Below are positions 1 through 11,674 of a stretch of 64,000 nucleotides of DNA, piece after piece. The translations under genes and the position numbers were made by a program. The DNA is from Megalonaias nervosa (lineage: Eukaryota > Mollusca > Bivalvia > Unionida > Unionidae). The stretch spans positions 1 to 64,000 of the forward strand of contig JAECUM010003630.1 in the NCBI GenBank assembly GCA_016617855.1, written 5' to 3'. Positions within the stretch are counted from its first letter, which is position 1. Every line of letters begins with the position of its first letter. The notes beneath the pieces were generated by a model, which did no database searches, was not told the DNA's origin, and was given only the letters and a program-made list of their open reading frames with translations.

Positions 1-850
1 AAAAAAAAAAAAAAAAAAAAATGCCAATTGACACGTAGGCAAGAATAGCCATAGCTAAGAATCAGATTCTCACGCTGGAAATAAAAAAAAAGAAAGGCTG
101 TTTACAAGTTAGCTAACACGTGGACCGAACATGACCTTGGTAATAACCAATCATTTTCATTCAATGTTTACAAAATCGGAACCAAGGTTAAGAATTAGGT
201 TAGCTAAAATGAGTAATAAAGCAATACTTTTGCATTCTAATCAGACTAAAAGAACAGAGCTAAATTTACTGGGAAAATATCAAATCCAGTAAAAATATTA
301 TCCTTACAATAAAATGTAATGAAACAAAAATTAAAAGAAAAAGAATTTAAAACTAACACACAAGCAATTTAATTACATATACGTAACACTATAATCAGGT
401 CAACTGGGTCAACTTTAAATAGCTCTAATGTATCTTTGGTTGATAACAAGAATTACGATGCCAGCAGTGGTGTAGGAACTGTATATACCTTCTTATTTCT
501 TCTCTGAATTTCAAATAGTTTTTTTTTTATTTCTACACATCAGAGCAAGAATATTTTTTCCAAGCTATCTGTGACCTCCCAGGTAAAAATTAAAGTCAGG
601 CCGTAATAAGACAGTTTTGCATCTAAAATAACATTCAGATTCACGCAAACAGCATATGACAAGCAATGTAAAATTTTAAAAATGTCAGAATTACTGACCT
701 ACCAGAGGTCTCGGAAACACTTAATCACGCGTATTTGGATGCAATTTTTTTTTTTTTATCTGGGACGCAGAAAACCACTTGCGCAGGAGTCCTCCGTACG
801 CACACAATAGCTGGGCGGCTAATAAGAGTACATCAAAAGAACATCACGCA
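1..850. other. A+T-rich sequence, nothing recognised
   Basis: It starts with a 21-base A run and holds several T runs (for example near 747-758). No ORF, structured repeat or RNA gene was recognised. Confidence 0.5.
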
Positions 851-852
851 AT

Positions 853-895
853 GCAACAAGTAGGTCTCTGCTGTTTTTTTTTTCTTCTGACATTG
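853..895 (+). repeat. Terminal-like sequence shared with the 3869-3966 hairpin MITE
   Basis: The stretch caacaagtaggtctctgct, a T run and ctgaca repeat the arm of the hairpin element near 3.9 kb with one or two changes. It lies just before the zinc-finger fragment at 904, which suggests it is one end of a larger relative of that MITE. No inverted partner for this copy was found apart from the right arm of the 3.9-kb hairpin. Confidence 0.6.
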
Positions 896-903
896 CTGTA
901 AAT

Positions 904-1227
904 TTGGGCGTAGCACTAAAACAAATAACATTTGATGCATCTTACATTGTAGGACTAGTATTTGGGGTTAATCGGCAAGTTGAGAAAGATTTTAATGAGA
1001 TTCAGAAGAGTGCTGAAGTTTCTAGAACTGATAGTTTGGATGGAACAGTAGCCAAGTGTAAGAAAGTGGGCGATGCCTGGCTTAGTGTTTGGAATAAGAC
1101 GTTTCCTTGGATTGATAAAATTCAGTCTCACTCTGAAGGACAGACAAGAGCTGTATGTCAGTGGTGTAAAGAATTTGGAAAATCTAACTCAATGACAACC
1201 ACTACTTCTTCTCATCTGAACATTTAG
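904..1227 (+). pseudogene. hAT-type transposase zinc-finger fragment (TTF/BED-like)
   Basis: An open frame without a true ATG start encodes a domain typical of ZNF862/KIAA1586-like hAT proteins. These are WLSVWNKTFPWI, a spacer, then V-C-Q-W-C-K-E-F-G-K-S-N with a following T-rich segment. The family normally continues with a basic stretch and a His pair, but here the frame stops after SHLNI and no catalytic domain follows. The fragment is therefore only the DNA-binding N-terminus of a decayed transposase or domesticated copy. The MITE-like end at 853-895 immediately upstream fits a transposon origin. Family assignment rests on motif recognition only. Confidence 0.55.
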
Positions 1228-2530
1228 CCACTTCAGGTATGGCCCAATATGCTTATGGGACTGCAACTTTTGCTGGTGGGATGCTTATTTTTACCAAAAT
1301 AGGAGTCCTGGACTCTTAGTTTTAAAATCATAGCGAGACCTCTGCCTACGCTGAAGAGTTCTCAAACTTACCATCACTGCCCAACATTTTTTAATGTTCA
1401 CTATTTCAACATGTATAGAATTAACCCTTTGCTTCCCATATAAAAATCTAACCCTCTTACCTGTGTCTCCCATACGACGTTCACGACGTCATACTCTTGC
1501 TCCCCATAAAAAAAAACCCACATAAACTGTAAGGCAACGTCATCTTCAAACAATTATATTCTAGCATTGCTGGAATAGCCTCTATATAACCTAATCATTT
1601 CCACCGCAAGTTAGCATTTGTTATCAATGACGGATTATCGTAAGTTATTGTTTGTCATCCTTTCGTGATAAAAACAACTACCGATGCACAAGTTGCTTTG
1701 TTTTAATTTAAATACAACAACTTGTGCTTCGAAACTTTAAGCATCACTATGTAAATACCAATATGTATTTAATCAGCAAATTTGGTGACATTATTTTTGA
1801 AAATATTTAACTAAAACTTTTCACTGCCGTGTTCGCGTTATATTCTTCGTAATATCATTTTGAAGCCACAAGTGAACCTGATAAGAGGCAGAAACGTAAT
1901 AATGGCGGACATCGCAGTATCTAGGCAGTACCTGTTCATTAGACAGGCCGTAATTGTAATTTGTTTGGCACACACATTAAGGAATATGTAAAATTCATAA
2001 GAAACATGATATAAACATTCTGTGATTAAATATTCAACTATTTAAAAAAGTAACAGTCCCGAAATATATTACACAATGCGATGTTGGATAAATCAATGGG
2101 CAGTGGTTATAAGGTCAAGGTTGTTTTCTTATATCACTCATTTTGTGAGAATAATGTTAGGATGGAATTTTTCAGTAAATTGTATTAAAAACATTTTTTT
2201 TTTTATTCTTGTAATATAATTGTGTACTATTTCAATAAAGAGTAAGTTTCTCTATGTGAAATCCTACACATTGTATAATACTTAAGTTGGCAAATTTAGA
2301 ACTCTGCGGCTACAGTGCTGGATAGGAAATTCCTTTCTGCTGAGTATATCACGAACGTTTCACGTGTTCATGGAAAAATCGGTCTGATGACGTATAGACC
2401 CAGACGGTAGTCGGTAAGAAAACGATGAAGCCTCACTTTGAGATTCTGGCGAAACCCAAGCACCGAAACGTATGACTATATATGGCCGCATCTTGAGAGA
2501 CTGTGTATAAGAAGCCAGAAGAGTGCTTGG
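1228..2530. other. Non-coding stretch with a piggyBac-like terminus at 1421
   Basis: At 1421 the sequence ttaaccctttgcttccc begins with a TTAA followed by a CCCTTTGC-like end, as in piggyBac-family termini. No matching opposite end was found. Nothing else was recognised. From about 2300 to 2530 the DNA is less A+T-rich and includes a TATA-like tgtataagaag near 2505-2515. Confidence 0.35.
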
Positions 2531-2531
2531 C

Positions 2532-2572
2532 AAAATTAGTCTGTTTCGTCAGAACTCAAAGCGGCTTGTATC
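2532..2572 (+). repeat. 41-bp direct repeat, copy 1
   Basis: The 41 bases starting aaaattagtctgtttcgtca and ending cggcttgtatc are identical to 3098-3138. This copy sits about 25-30 bases after a TATA-like sequence and is followed by gtttacag|gtaagc, which resembles adjoining splice signals. The element they belong to is unknown. Confidence 0.85.
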
Positions 2573-3097
2573 GTTTACAGGTAAGCTACAGTGTGCGTCC
2601 AATTTTCTATATAATATAAGGATTTTTAATGTTAAGATGTTAAAGTAAGAGTTCAATCTAAGATCAGTACATTTGCAACATTGGATTATTTTAATATTTC
2701 TTTACTATTATTTAAAATAATGTATTGGAAAGTTTAATCGTTTGAAGAACTTATATTTACTTGTAATTATATTATTGATTATTGTAAAAATCGACGTTCG
2801 CTACCATCTTCATACTCAGTAATAATTAATTCAGAAATGAGATACTCTTTAAATAATAGAATTTAAAATGTTGGTATTTTAGATTGAATTCAGTAAAATA
2901 TATTTTTACTAACTGATTGCGGTATTAGTCTGAAATATTTAATTATCTGTATGATATTCTAAAAGGCAGAAATTATACAAATGCATGATGTTGGTAAGCG
3001 AAGGAATATCGTAGTTTTATATGTATCTCTTATATCCGTAATTTATGTTTATGCAGATTGATATTGGAATGTAATTTTGTATGTTGAGTGTTTCAAT

Positions 3098-3138
3098 AAA
3101 ATTAGTCTGTTTCGTCAGAACTCAAAGCGGCTTGTATC
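3098..3138 (+). repeat. 41-bp direct repeat, copy 2
   Basis: Exact copy of 2532-2572, 566 bases downstream. It begins inside a caataaa motif (poly(A)-signal-like). A similar tttcaataaa lies near 2231. The sequence between the two copies is A+T-rich and shows no ORF. Confidence 0.85.
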
Positions 3139-3858
3139 ATTGCAGCATCCCGTACCTCCGCATTGCCAAGTCCCCAAAAGAATGTAGCCGTATCTATACC
3201 GTTATGAGTGACACCTTCTTTAAGAGAGACTGAATTTCTCTCTTCTCTCTCTCTCTTTCTTTCTGGCCATGGAACAAAGCATTGCTAAGAGTTTACGAAA
3301 AGAACATTTTCGTAAAAATAACATAACATAGCCAAGCAAAATCATATCTAACAAATAGAAAACAATATTACCAGTAAATACTAATTATTATAACCTATAA
3401 TTATCAATATATTTTTTTAAACATAATTAAAATGTGTGTGGTCATATTAAGAAAATCCGTGTATCTAACAATAGATGCAACCACATGGCATGCGTGGCGC
3501 CATTTTACTCTTGGCCGCAGTGTGATTCAGTTGGAAATAGGACTCTATTTCATGCAAAGCTGGACTTCAATGATTCATTTCATCGTCGATGAAAAACTAA
3601 GGTAGTTTTGTCGGCAACAATGAAATTAAGCATCAAAGTTTTAAGGTTATTAAATCTTTGGAGCTTAACATTATTCGTACTTTACGTGTTACTAATATTC
3701 TAGATTTTTCAAGCGCAATTCAATCGTCTTCACAAAAACATATTTTATCAAGTTATTCATTCACTTGACTTGTTTTCCATACAAGGGCTTATTAAAGGTT
3801 ATTAAAAATATTTCATAGTGATATCTTGTTATTTGTCATTAGTGATGTGGCTAAGGAT
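3139..3858. other. Non-coding stretch with a CT-rich tract
   Basis: A degenerate CT/TTC microsatellite lies at about 3236-3264. Nothing else was recognised. Confidence 0.4.
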
Positions 3859-3868
3859 ATGTAAATCC

Positions 3869-3966
3869 AGACCAACAAGTAGGTCTCCGCTGTTTGTTTT
3901 TTTTTTCTGATAGCGTAGGCTGTCAGAAAAAAAAAAAAAAAAAAGCGGAGACCTACTTGTTGGTCT
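3869..3966. mobile_element. Hairpin MITE with 9-bp target-site duplication
   Basis: Arms of about 45 bases (agaccaacaagtaggtctcc ... and its reverse complement ending ttggtct) form a near-perfect hairpin around a short centre near 3911-3922. The 9-mer atgtaaatc flanks it at 3859-3867 and 3968-3976. Terminal inverted repeats plus a flanking duplication mark a short non-autonomous DNA transposon. An 8-9-bp duplication would suit hAT or Mutator-type transposases. The arm matches the sequence next to the hAT-like zinc-finger fragment at 853-895. Confidence 0.85.
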
Positions 3967-4204
3967 AATGTAAATCTACCTAGTAGGCCTATATATGTGT
4001 ATATTAAAAGAAAACGATCTTACCTAATGATGTTTCATTTCATTGAAGAGCTGATCTCGAATATAAATATCAACTACTTAGCAAATCACTTGTTCTCAGA
4101 CTTTCATGTTGGGGAACAAAACAAACAAACATGAAAAAAAGAATAAAAAAATAAAAAAGATCTACAGTTGTATTGGAGCACATCACAGCTACACCTCTAC
4201 AATG

Positions 4205-6400
4205 AACATGCTTTGATGAAACAGGCTGTGACATTCAATGCAGCATAGATGGACGTTGCAAATGTCACAGCCAAATATGGTTTCTTTACGTCTCTTTTTC
4301 TCCATGCTTGGTACAGTATTTACAGGTGGATTTTTTCCTTTTAAGTGTCTCTAGTGTGTGTGTCTAAATATTGTCCTGTGTCACTGGGGCTACAGATTTT
4401 CGATGCACGGCAACCTTCCTGCACTTGAAACTTCCTATGAGCTGCTTCGCCAAATTAATTTGAAAATCTGTCTCAATCGTTTTCTTCTTTCCTGACTCTC
4501 AGGATGACTCTCAACCATTGTTATAAAATCATTGATTATGCATATATTTACAATGAAATGAAACATATATCACCACCATTTCTTTGATGATCGTCCAACC
4601 GGATATTTGGCCCGGAGTTGGTCACATATGTCAATCCCTCGGTAGTACTGTTGGTAATTTGTGACTGTTCTTGGACAGTTGACCATTCGCACTGTCCCAT
4701 CTTTCTGTTTCCTGTTAGCAGTATCAATGATGGTTGGATCTGCTGCTGTGGATAGGACTATGACTGGTTTCGTGTCCTTCCACAGCGTGGCTGTCAGGTT
4801 TCCATCCTGTCTGATTAAATGGTCTCCTTGCTCCATATATGGTTGATATCTGAATTCCTCTGGGAAGCCTTTACGGTTTTTCCTCATTGTGCCACATGCA
4901 TATATACCATGTCTCAATAAACTTCGTACCAGTCAAATGTATGTAAAAAAGTTATCAAAATATACAAGATAAAATTTTCCTCTCAAAGGCATAGTAAGCT
5001 TTTGCACTACTAGATATCAAAGACCCTTCATGCTATCATTCACTTCATCTGTATCTTCCTTCCCCTGGTAAAACTCAAACTGGTGACAGAAACCAGACAA
5101 ACTATCACAGCGCATCCATACTTTCAGGCCCCACTTGATTGGCTTTGAAGAAAGGTACTGCTTGGCCTTGTGTCGTCCCTTGAAAGCAATCATACCTGTA
5201 AAGTGCATTATCTTCTTGATACATCATTTAATGACGTATTGTATGAAATTTTAATCAAAACTTAGGATCAGTGAATGAAAAGTTAATTTTTTTTATTTTT
5301 ATTATTATGAAAAGGTATGCAATAAATTTCAGATATTCATGAGTGTAATGTTTATATTTATGTATGGAGATGTGATAGATTGGAGTTGTGTGTTAATGGA
5401 TATCTAATGTATGTTTTTGCGTGTATATGATATGCACACATCAGTGGTTCATATTGGACATACAATTTAAATCATGAATATATTATGGGCTTTTTTATTT
5501 TTTATTTTCAAATTATCACATTAAAGATGAAAGACAATAAAATATTTATGCATGCATGTATGTATGTGTATTACTTTTATGATCTCTATATGTGAGAGTG
5601 TGTCTGCTGTGCAATTTACTGTTGGGAAGAAATACATTATTTGTAATGAATGTAGAAATGTATAAATACCTTCATCAGTGGTTTGATGTTGGCAAGGCTT
5701 GTATGTCTTCTCAGTGTTGGCCAGAACCTCATCCAGTATTGGACGTATTTTGTGACGTTTGTCATGGTTAGGGTGATCAGCAGGAAAATTTGTGGTGTCA
5801 TCATTTAGGTGTAGGTACTGGAGGAGTTTTTCAAACCTTCTGCGTGGCATTACATTTTTGATTCCTTCATTGGATAGAAACTTGTCATTTGACCAATAAA
5901 AACTATAGTCAGGAGCTTTGATTATCCGCATGAAGATCAACATGCCAAGAAAGGCAGAAATCTCAGGCACACTGGTCTCTGTCCAGTTTGCATCACTGAT
6001 TTCGTGATCCACATGTTGTTAAGCTGCAAATGTATTTGTTTCACTTACAATCTTTTCAAAAAGTCCAACTGGAAAATATAATTGGAAATAGTCTAGTTCT
6101 GGTGCTGTTTCCTGCAAATTATGTGATGGTCCTGACTGTTGAGTAAATGGTCTTCTGTCAATATCTTGCACGTCTGCAAACCAATTTGGCTGATCATCAT
6201 CAGTGTCACTCGAGTCTGATGACATTTCAATGTCGATATCTGACGACAGTAATTTCAGATCCTTCGTCATTAAAGGCATCATTGTTTATAAAATCTTGTA
6301 TTTCGTCGGAACTGAATCCAAAAAAATCGTTTTCACTACCAGACAAATCACTGTAATAAACAGACGAGGACGACAAGGCCATGACGAAATCAGGAAATTC
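4205..6400 (-). pseudogene. piggyBac-type transposase pseudogene (DDE_Tnp_1_7)
   Basis: The minus strand carries, in order, an acidic N-terminus (from about 6375), the fold segment EISAFLGMLIFMRIIKAPDY with RFEKLLQYLHLND (6012-5670), TTDEG|MIAFKGR..QYLSSKPIKWGLKVW (to about 5020), YFDNFFTYI (about 4950), RHGIYACGTMRKNRKGFP, and DICDQLRAKYPVGRSSKKWW (4573). A Cys-rich tail near 4210-4330 follows. The three acidic positions of piggyBac transposases are visible in DEG, FDNFF and DICDQ. A 474-bp stretch (5196-5669) splits the gene at perfect splice-like borders, GAAG|GTATTT and TTTACAG|GT, so it may be an intron. Lesions include in-frame stops near 6018, 5008, 4935 and 4567, a frameshift near 6285 and another in the tail. 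It is clearly inactive. Confidence 0.88.
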
Positions 6401-6854
6401 CCTTCGTAAATACAAAATTTCACTTCCGGTATCGTCTGTTGTACGATTTGATTGAAACTTTGCATATTGAAATGAATGGAAGAAATTAACAACACAAACA
6501 TTATTAATTTTGTTATTTTATTCCACATGCCCCGCAATTATGGCAAATTTCGTGTTTTAAGTAAGTTAAAGCTACATTATACATTACAATGTATGGAAGA
6601 AGACTTGCCATAAATTGCCGCGCATACTAAGAATATGATTTTCCACATAAAGAACATAATGACATTGTTAATTTATACTATTAATGTAAAGTTCAGTATC
6701 ATATTTGGAAAAATTACAATTATAAGTAACTTACATATGTTTAAAAGACCATAATATTTACATCGAATTGAGGTATTACAATCGGCTAACGACGCCATTT
6801 TGGATGCGGCTGTGGACCCCTCCCCCCACATACGTATAATTGATCGGTTAAAAA
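6401..6854. other. Non-coding stretch between the piggyBac remnant and the LINE
   Basis: A+T-rich and without a recognised piggyBac end. A short C-rich patch (acccctccccccca) lies near 6817-6830. Confidence 0.4.
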
Positions 6855-6865
6855 AAATTTAGATT

Positions 6866-7605
6866 CGCTACTTCGGGATCCTTCAGTTTCTCGAGATCAA
6901 ACTTTATTATTGTGTGGCACTCTTTCTCGACCTTCTTTAGATGTAGCCTGAAGGACATTATCACCAGATCATGGCCACTTCCAATGTCCGCTCCGGGAAA
7001 GCTTCGAGTCTTGGCGATGTTTACACTTGACTGTACGCGCCTCTTGACCAAGATGTAGTCGATCTGACTGTGATGGTCTCCACTTGGACTGTGCCATGTC
7101 CATCTTCTGGATATTTTGTGTTGGCCGAAGTTGTTTGCCAACATAAGGTCGTTGTAACTAGCGAATTTCAGGAGCCTCAGGCCTCTCTTGTTGGTGTGTA
7201 CATTGCAGCAGCGCCCACATGTTCCCTTCCAGTTCATGCACGCCTCCTTGCCTATCTTGGCATTCCATTCACCTTGTACAACCAGAATGTCTTTCTTCAG
7301 TGTTTCATCCACAACTTCTTGTAGCCAGTCATAGAAGTCTTCCACATCTGCGTCATCATAGTCTAATGTTGGGGCGTATGCCTCTATGATGGTGATGTTG
7401 AATGGGGTTGCTCTGAGGAAGATGGTGATAAGCCTGCAGGAGACTGGCCGACATCCCACGACAGTACTCACGCTGTCCTTGTGGACAAGGAGCACAACTC
7501 CCTGCTCATGTTTGTCCTCTTTGCCACTGAAGTACAGTTTGTGGCCTTCCAATGTAGTTGTTTCTCCAATGTTCTTCTGTCGTATCTCACAGAGTCCTAG
7601 GATGT
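6866..7605 (-). pseudogene. Inverted LINE endonuclease (EEP) domain, truncated
   Basis: It is open for about 250 codons on the minus strand. It starts inside the domain at ILGLCEIRQ and runs through LVHKDSVSTVVGCRPVSCR, a GDWNA-type site reading GEWNAKIG (Asp changed to Glu), RRWTWHSPSGDHHSQIDYIL, and GSGHDLV, where an SDHDLV motif is expected. It ends FDLEKLKDPEVA at the TSD. The catalytic N-terminal residues are absent and two active-site motifs are altered, so it could not nick DNA. Its orientation is opposite to the RT half of the same insertion. Confidence 0.9.
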
Positions 7606-9647
7606 TCCAGTGGGAAATTTGCACCGCTCATCATCCTTGATGCTGACGATACAGACGTGGACACGCTGATCACCACCTTTAATACAGCAACGACCGAAAC
7701 AGCCAGCGAGATCCTTGGTAGACATCGCCCAATCAAGAAGCCCTGGGTCACAGCTGAGGTCCTAAACCTGTGTGACAAGAGAAGGGAGCTGAAGAAGAAA
7801 AAGAACGATACAGAAGGGGCAGAGCAATACAAGGCAGTCAACCGGGAAGTCAAGAAAAGCATGAAAAAAGCAAAAGAGAACTGGATAGAAGAACAGTCCA
7901 AAGACAATAAGGGAAACTTGAAAAGGAACAACAGCAAGAAAGCGTACCAACTTGTCCAAGATCTAACAAGCACAAAACAACGGCGAGTTACCTCCTTACA
8001 GGACAAAGCCGGAAACTCTCACAGAAGAAAAAGACATTCTGAAAAGATGGACAGAGTACTGTGCAGAACTTTATAACCACCAAGCCACAATAGATCCAGA
8101 GGTACTGAACATCCCTCCAGCAACTAACGACAAACACCCTATCCTACGTGAAGAAGTAGAAGCAGCAGTGAGATCGCTGAAAAAGAGGAAGTCAGCAGGA
8201 GTGGACAACATCCCAGCAGGGGGAGAAGCAATGATTAGCGCCCTCACAAACATCTGCAACAAGATCTGGCAAACAGGAGTATGGCCATCACCGTGGACCC
8301 AATCACTGATCATCACCCTCCCCAAGAAAGGCAACTTGCAACTGTGTCAAAACTACCGTACAATCAGTCTCATAAGCCATCCAAGCAAAGTCATGTTGAG
8401 GATACTGCTGAACAGATTAAAGCCACAGGCTGAAAAGATCATTACTGAGGAGCAGGCAGGTTTCAGAGCAGGGCGCAGCACAACAGAGCAGATCCTCAAC
8501 ATCAGGATATTGTGTGAGAAGTACCTCCAACACCAGCAAGATCTGTACCATGTCTTCATGGATTTCAAGAAGGCATTTGACAGGGTATGGCATGCAGCCT
8601 TGTGGGCAACCATGAGACTATACAACATCAATGCCAACCTCATCACAGTAATTGAGCACCTCTATGACAAGGTCACCAGTGCAGTATACTTCAATGGCAG
8701 TATAGGGGACTGGTTCAGAACGATTGTCGGAGTCAGACAAGGCTCTCTGCTCTCTCCCACACTATTCAACATCTTTCTGGAGAGAATCATGGCTGACGTG
8801 CTTGAAAAGCATGAAGGGACAGTCAGCATTGGAGGCAGAACAGTCACCACCTTACGTTTTCCCGACGACATTGATGGACTAGCAGGAAATGAGAACTAGC
8901 TAGCTTAGTAGAGAGCCTCAACAAAACCTCTGCAGCCTATGGCATGGAAATCAGTGCAGAGAACACGAAATTGATGACCAACAATACCAAACGCATCAGC
9001 ACTGACATCAGGGTCCAAGGTACGAAGCTAGAAACAGTACACAGCTTCAAGTATTTGGGGGCAATTGTAACAGATGAAGGATCAAAGCCTGAAGTACTCT
9101 CCAGGATTGCACAGACATCAGCAGCGCTGACAAAACTGAAGCCCATCTGGAACGACAAGAACATCGCACTCAGTTCAAAGGTCAGACTGAGGCACTCACT
9201 GGTGATCTCCATATTTCTCTACGCCTGTGAATCATGGACCATAACAGCTGACTTAGAGAAAAGGATACAGGCCACAGAGATGAGATGCTTCCGAAAGATC
9301 CTTGGCGTCTCATACAAAGACCGTGTCACCAATGAAGAAATACAGCAAAGGATCAGACAAGCCATTGGGCCTCACGAAGATCTCCTGACCACAGTGAAAA
9401 AACATAAACTGCAGTGGTATGGGCATGTCTTATGATCATCAGACTTGCCAAGACAATCCTGCAAGGCACTGTACAAGGAAGAAGAAAGGGAGGCAGACAA
9501 AGAAAGAGGTGGGGAGACAACATTTGAGAATGGACAGGCTTGACACTGAGCGACTCACTGAGAAAGACGGAAAATCAAGAGGAATGGAGGAAGCTGGTTG
9601 TTTGGTCTTGTGCGGTGCCCAAACGGTCTACCAGACTACAGGACTGA
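7606..9647 (+). pseudogene. LINE reverse transcriptase and C-terminal region, broken
   Basis: It begins GKFAPLIILDADDTD, followed by the linker KKPWVTAEVLNLCDKRRELK, then RT blocks including SAGVDNIPAG, TLPKKGN..NYRTISLIS, EEQAGFRAGRSTTEQI, MDFKKAFDRVWH and GVRQGSLLSPTLFN. The catalytic box reads FPDDI where F/YADDI is normal. SFKYLG and a conserved C-terminal part (RCFRKILGVSYKDRVTNEE, then EWTGLTLSDSLRK) follow, with a natural stop at 9645-9647. Lesions: frameshifts near 8012, 8896 and 9432, and a CGA-to-TGA-type stop at 9525-9527. It is non-functional but young enough for the TSDs to be intact. Confidence 0.92.
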
Positions 9648-9669
9648 TGATGATGATGAAATTTAGATT

Positions 9670-10250
9670 TATATGTTCTAATGTTAGGAAATACGTCATT
9701 AAAATCGAATCTTAGTAAAGATGATTTATTATTTTTGACCAGCGTTTGGTTACCTCCTGGCGAATCAACATTTGACTGGAAGATGTAATATATTTGTAGT
9801 AGATAATGTGTAAAGCGTGGAAATGCATAGATGGGGAGGGGGAGACAAAGGTAAAAACGTAGTTAGGTGTAGACGGGGGGGGGGGGCAAAGGTAAAGGTA
9901 TAGAAAAGTGTACCTGGGGTATAAAGGGTTTAAGGTAGAAAAAAACAGTCTGTCACTCTTTTCTTGTATTCATACATTTCTTTCAACTTGAAATTCATGC
10001 TGGTAATTCAGTTCCAAAATTCCATTTTCTAACAATGGGAGGTGGGCTTATTATTGGATGAATACAGGTTCTTGTGAAAAATTGTGAGGAATATACACCA
10101 AACATTTTTTGAACATAAACACAGATAATCGTGGAATACAATGTGTTTCAAATATGGTTCCAAATGTAAACTGGCTGTGATAACTCTGGTTTAAAAAAAA
10201 CAAAACCAATATAATGTTTTATTATTGTGCTCGAAGCAAAACAATTACTG
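9670..10250. other. Non-coding stretch after the LINE
   Basis: It contains an 11-base G run near 9877-9887 and otherwise nothing recognisable. Confidence 0.4.
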
Positions 10251-10900
10251 TATTTCAGTTGGTCAAATGTTTAAGAAAGAGTCATTTCAAGGTTATTCTC
10301 TTTTAGTAAGCCTCATTTTATAAGAGATTTGCATCATTTGTCTATGCCAGGATGTGTTTTGTCAAATTTGATCAATTCTGTAAGTGTTGTTTGAAAAGAA
10401 AAGGCTTGAAAGGTTTCTCTAATTTTAGTAATTGCCACAGTACTCAATAGCAGACTAAGACAGTTTGTACATATCTTAAGGTTATATGCTTTCCGTCATG
10501 TTTTGTTAAATTGTTTTGAGTGGTTTTTGAGAAGTTGTCTTTTTACATTTTTTGCAATGGTGGCCATAACTGATGATGGATCGGCATCATTTGTACCAAC
10601 TTGAAAGCACTTCATTCAAGTATGCATTCTTTTATATATTCCAACTTCTTCAGAGCAATTTTTGAGAGGTCATATAAAGGTTTTTATATTTTCAGTAATG
10701 GCAGCCATATTTGATGGTGGATTGGCATTGTTTATATAAATTTTAAAGCCCTTTATGCCTGATGTCCTCTGTCAAATGTCTTTGAAAAGTCATTTTATGA
10801 TTTTTCTGTTTTTAGTAGTGGTGGTCATATTTGGTAGTGACTGGCATTATTTGTACAAATTTTAAACTCCTTTTATGTTTGGATGTATTTCTGGTGGAGC
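10250..10900. repeat. Strongly diverged tandem repeat, about 130-140 bp units
   Basis: Units recur with the themes 'taatggcagccatatttgatgg', 'ttggcattgtttatataaattttaaa' and 'tgtcaaatg..ttgaaaag', for example starting near 10555, 10695 and 10815. Divergence is high, so boundaries are approximate. Confidence 0.6.
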
Positions 10901-11674
10901 TGCTTCCTCTCCCACTACAGAGAAGTGATGGTGTATCAAGCCTAAAAGAAAGCCATAGATGAGAAGGGATTTTTTAACCTCCTCTAAGTCTAAAGGATTT
11001 TTAAAAAAAGGTTTTATTATTATTATTTTTAGAAAAGACCTCCAAACTGGACCACTATGAATTGTATGATCTGAATGATTGATGCGAGAATGTTCCCTGT
11101 AAAACTGGATCCAGTTTGGTCATGTTACATGTGAAAAGTTGTAAATAGCAACTGTGAATGGTGATACATGAAAAACGATATCATAATCTCACATGACCTT
11201 ATGGTTAGGTGACCTAAAACTTTAATTCTGTTTTAAACATGTTCTGAGCTATTGTTTGATCAAGAAAAAGAGTCAACTTGAAAGAATATGTTTTTTCAAA
11301 GTTTAAAAAATATCCAGTTTAAGAGACTGACAATATACACGAGACCAGGGACATGTTTGCAAGTATCTATATCACCAAAATCTAATTTTAATGTTTTACA
11401 TCTGTAATTGAATTAAATGAACACAGACCACTTTATTTTTCTGAAGATAACCCCTAAAAATTGTAAAATTCAAATTCTTTTCACTGGAAATACCACATTC
11501 CTTGGCATCATCCAAAGATATGAAATATCTTTTACATATAATATAAAGAAAATCCCATAATGCACAAAATTAAAGGCATATAAGAGCATGTCTTATATTT
11601 TGTGTAAATAATACAAAATAGTATGTCTGTAACAAAGTAAGATAGTTTCTTTTCAAAGGAGACAAATTATTTTC
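10901..11674. other. Non-coding stretch, nothing recognised
   Basis: A+T-rich sequence without an ORF or repeat that I can support. Confidence 0.4.

Larger units (their letters stand above)
6866..9658 (+). mobile_element. LINE (RTE-like) with inverted 5' half and 11-bp TSDs
   Basis: The insertion is flanked by the 11-mer aaatttagatt at 6855-6865 and 9659-9669. The right part (about 7606-9658) carries the RT and C-terminal region on the plus strand. It ends at a natural stop followed by TGATGATGATGA, a microsatellite-type LINE 3' end. The left part (6866 to about 7605) carries the endonuclease on the minus strand. About eight codons expected between the two halves are missing. This is the signature of target-primed reverse transcription with twin priming, and the 5' end is also truncated inside the endonuclease. 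The clade call (RTE-like, the group whose endonuclease is often annotated 'craniofacial development protein 2-like') is from remembered similarity. Confidence 0.9.

Noticed and set aside
1421..1437. Left end of the piggyBac element at 4.2-6.4 kb
   Set aside because: ttaaccctttgc fits a piggyBac end, but no matching right end was found and it lies 2.8 kb from the coding remnant, so the link is unsupported.
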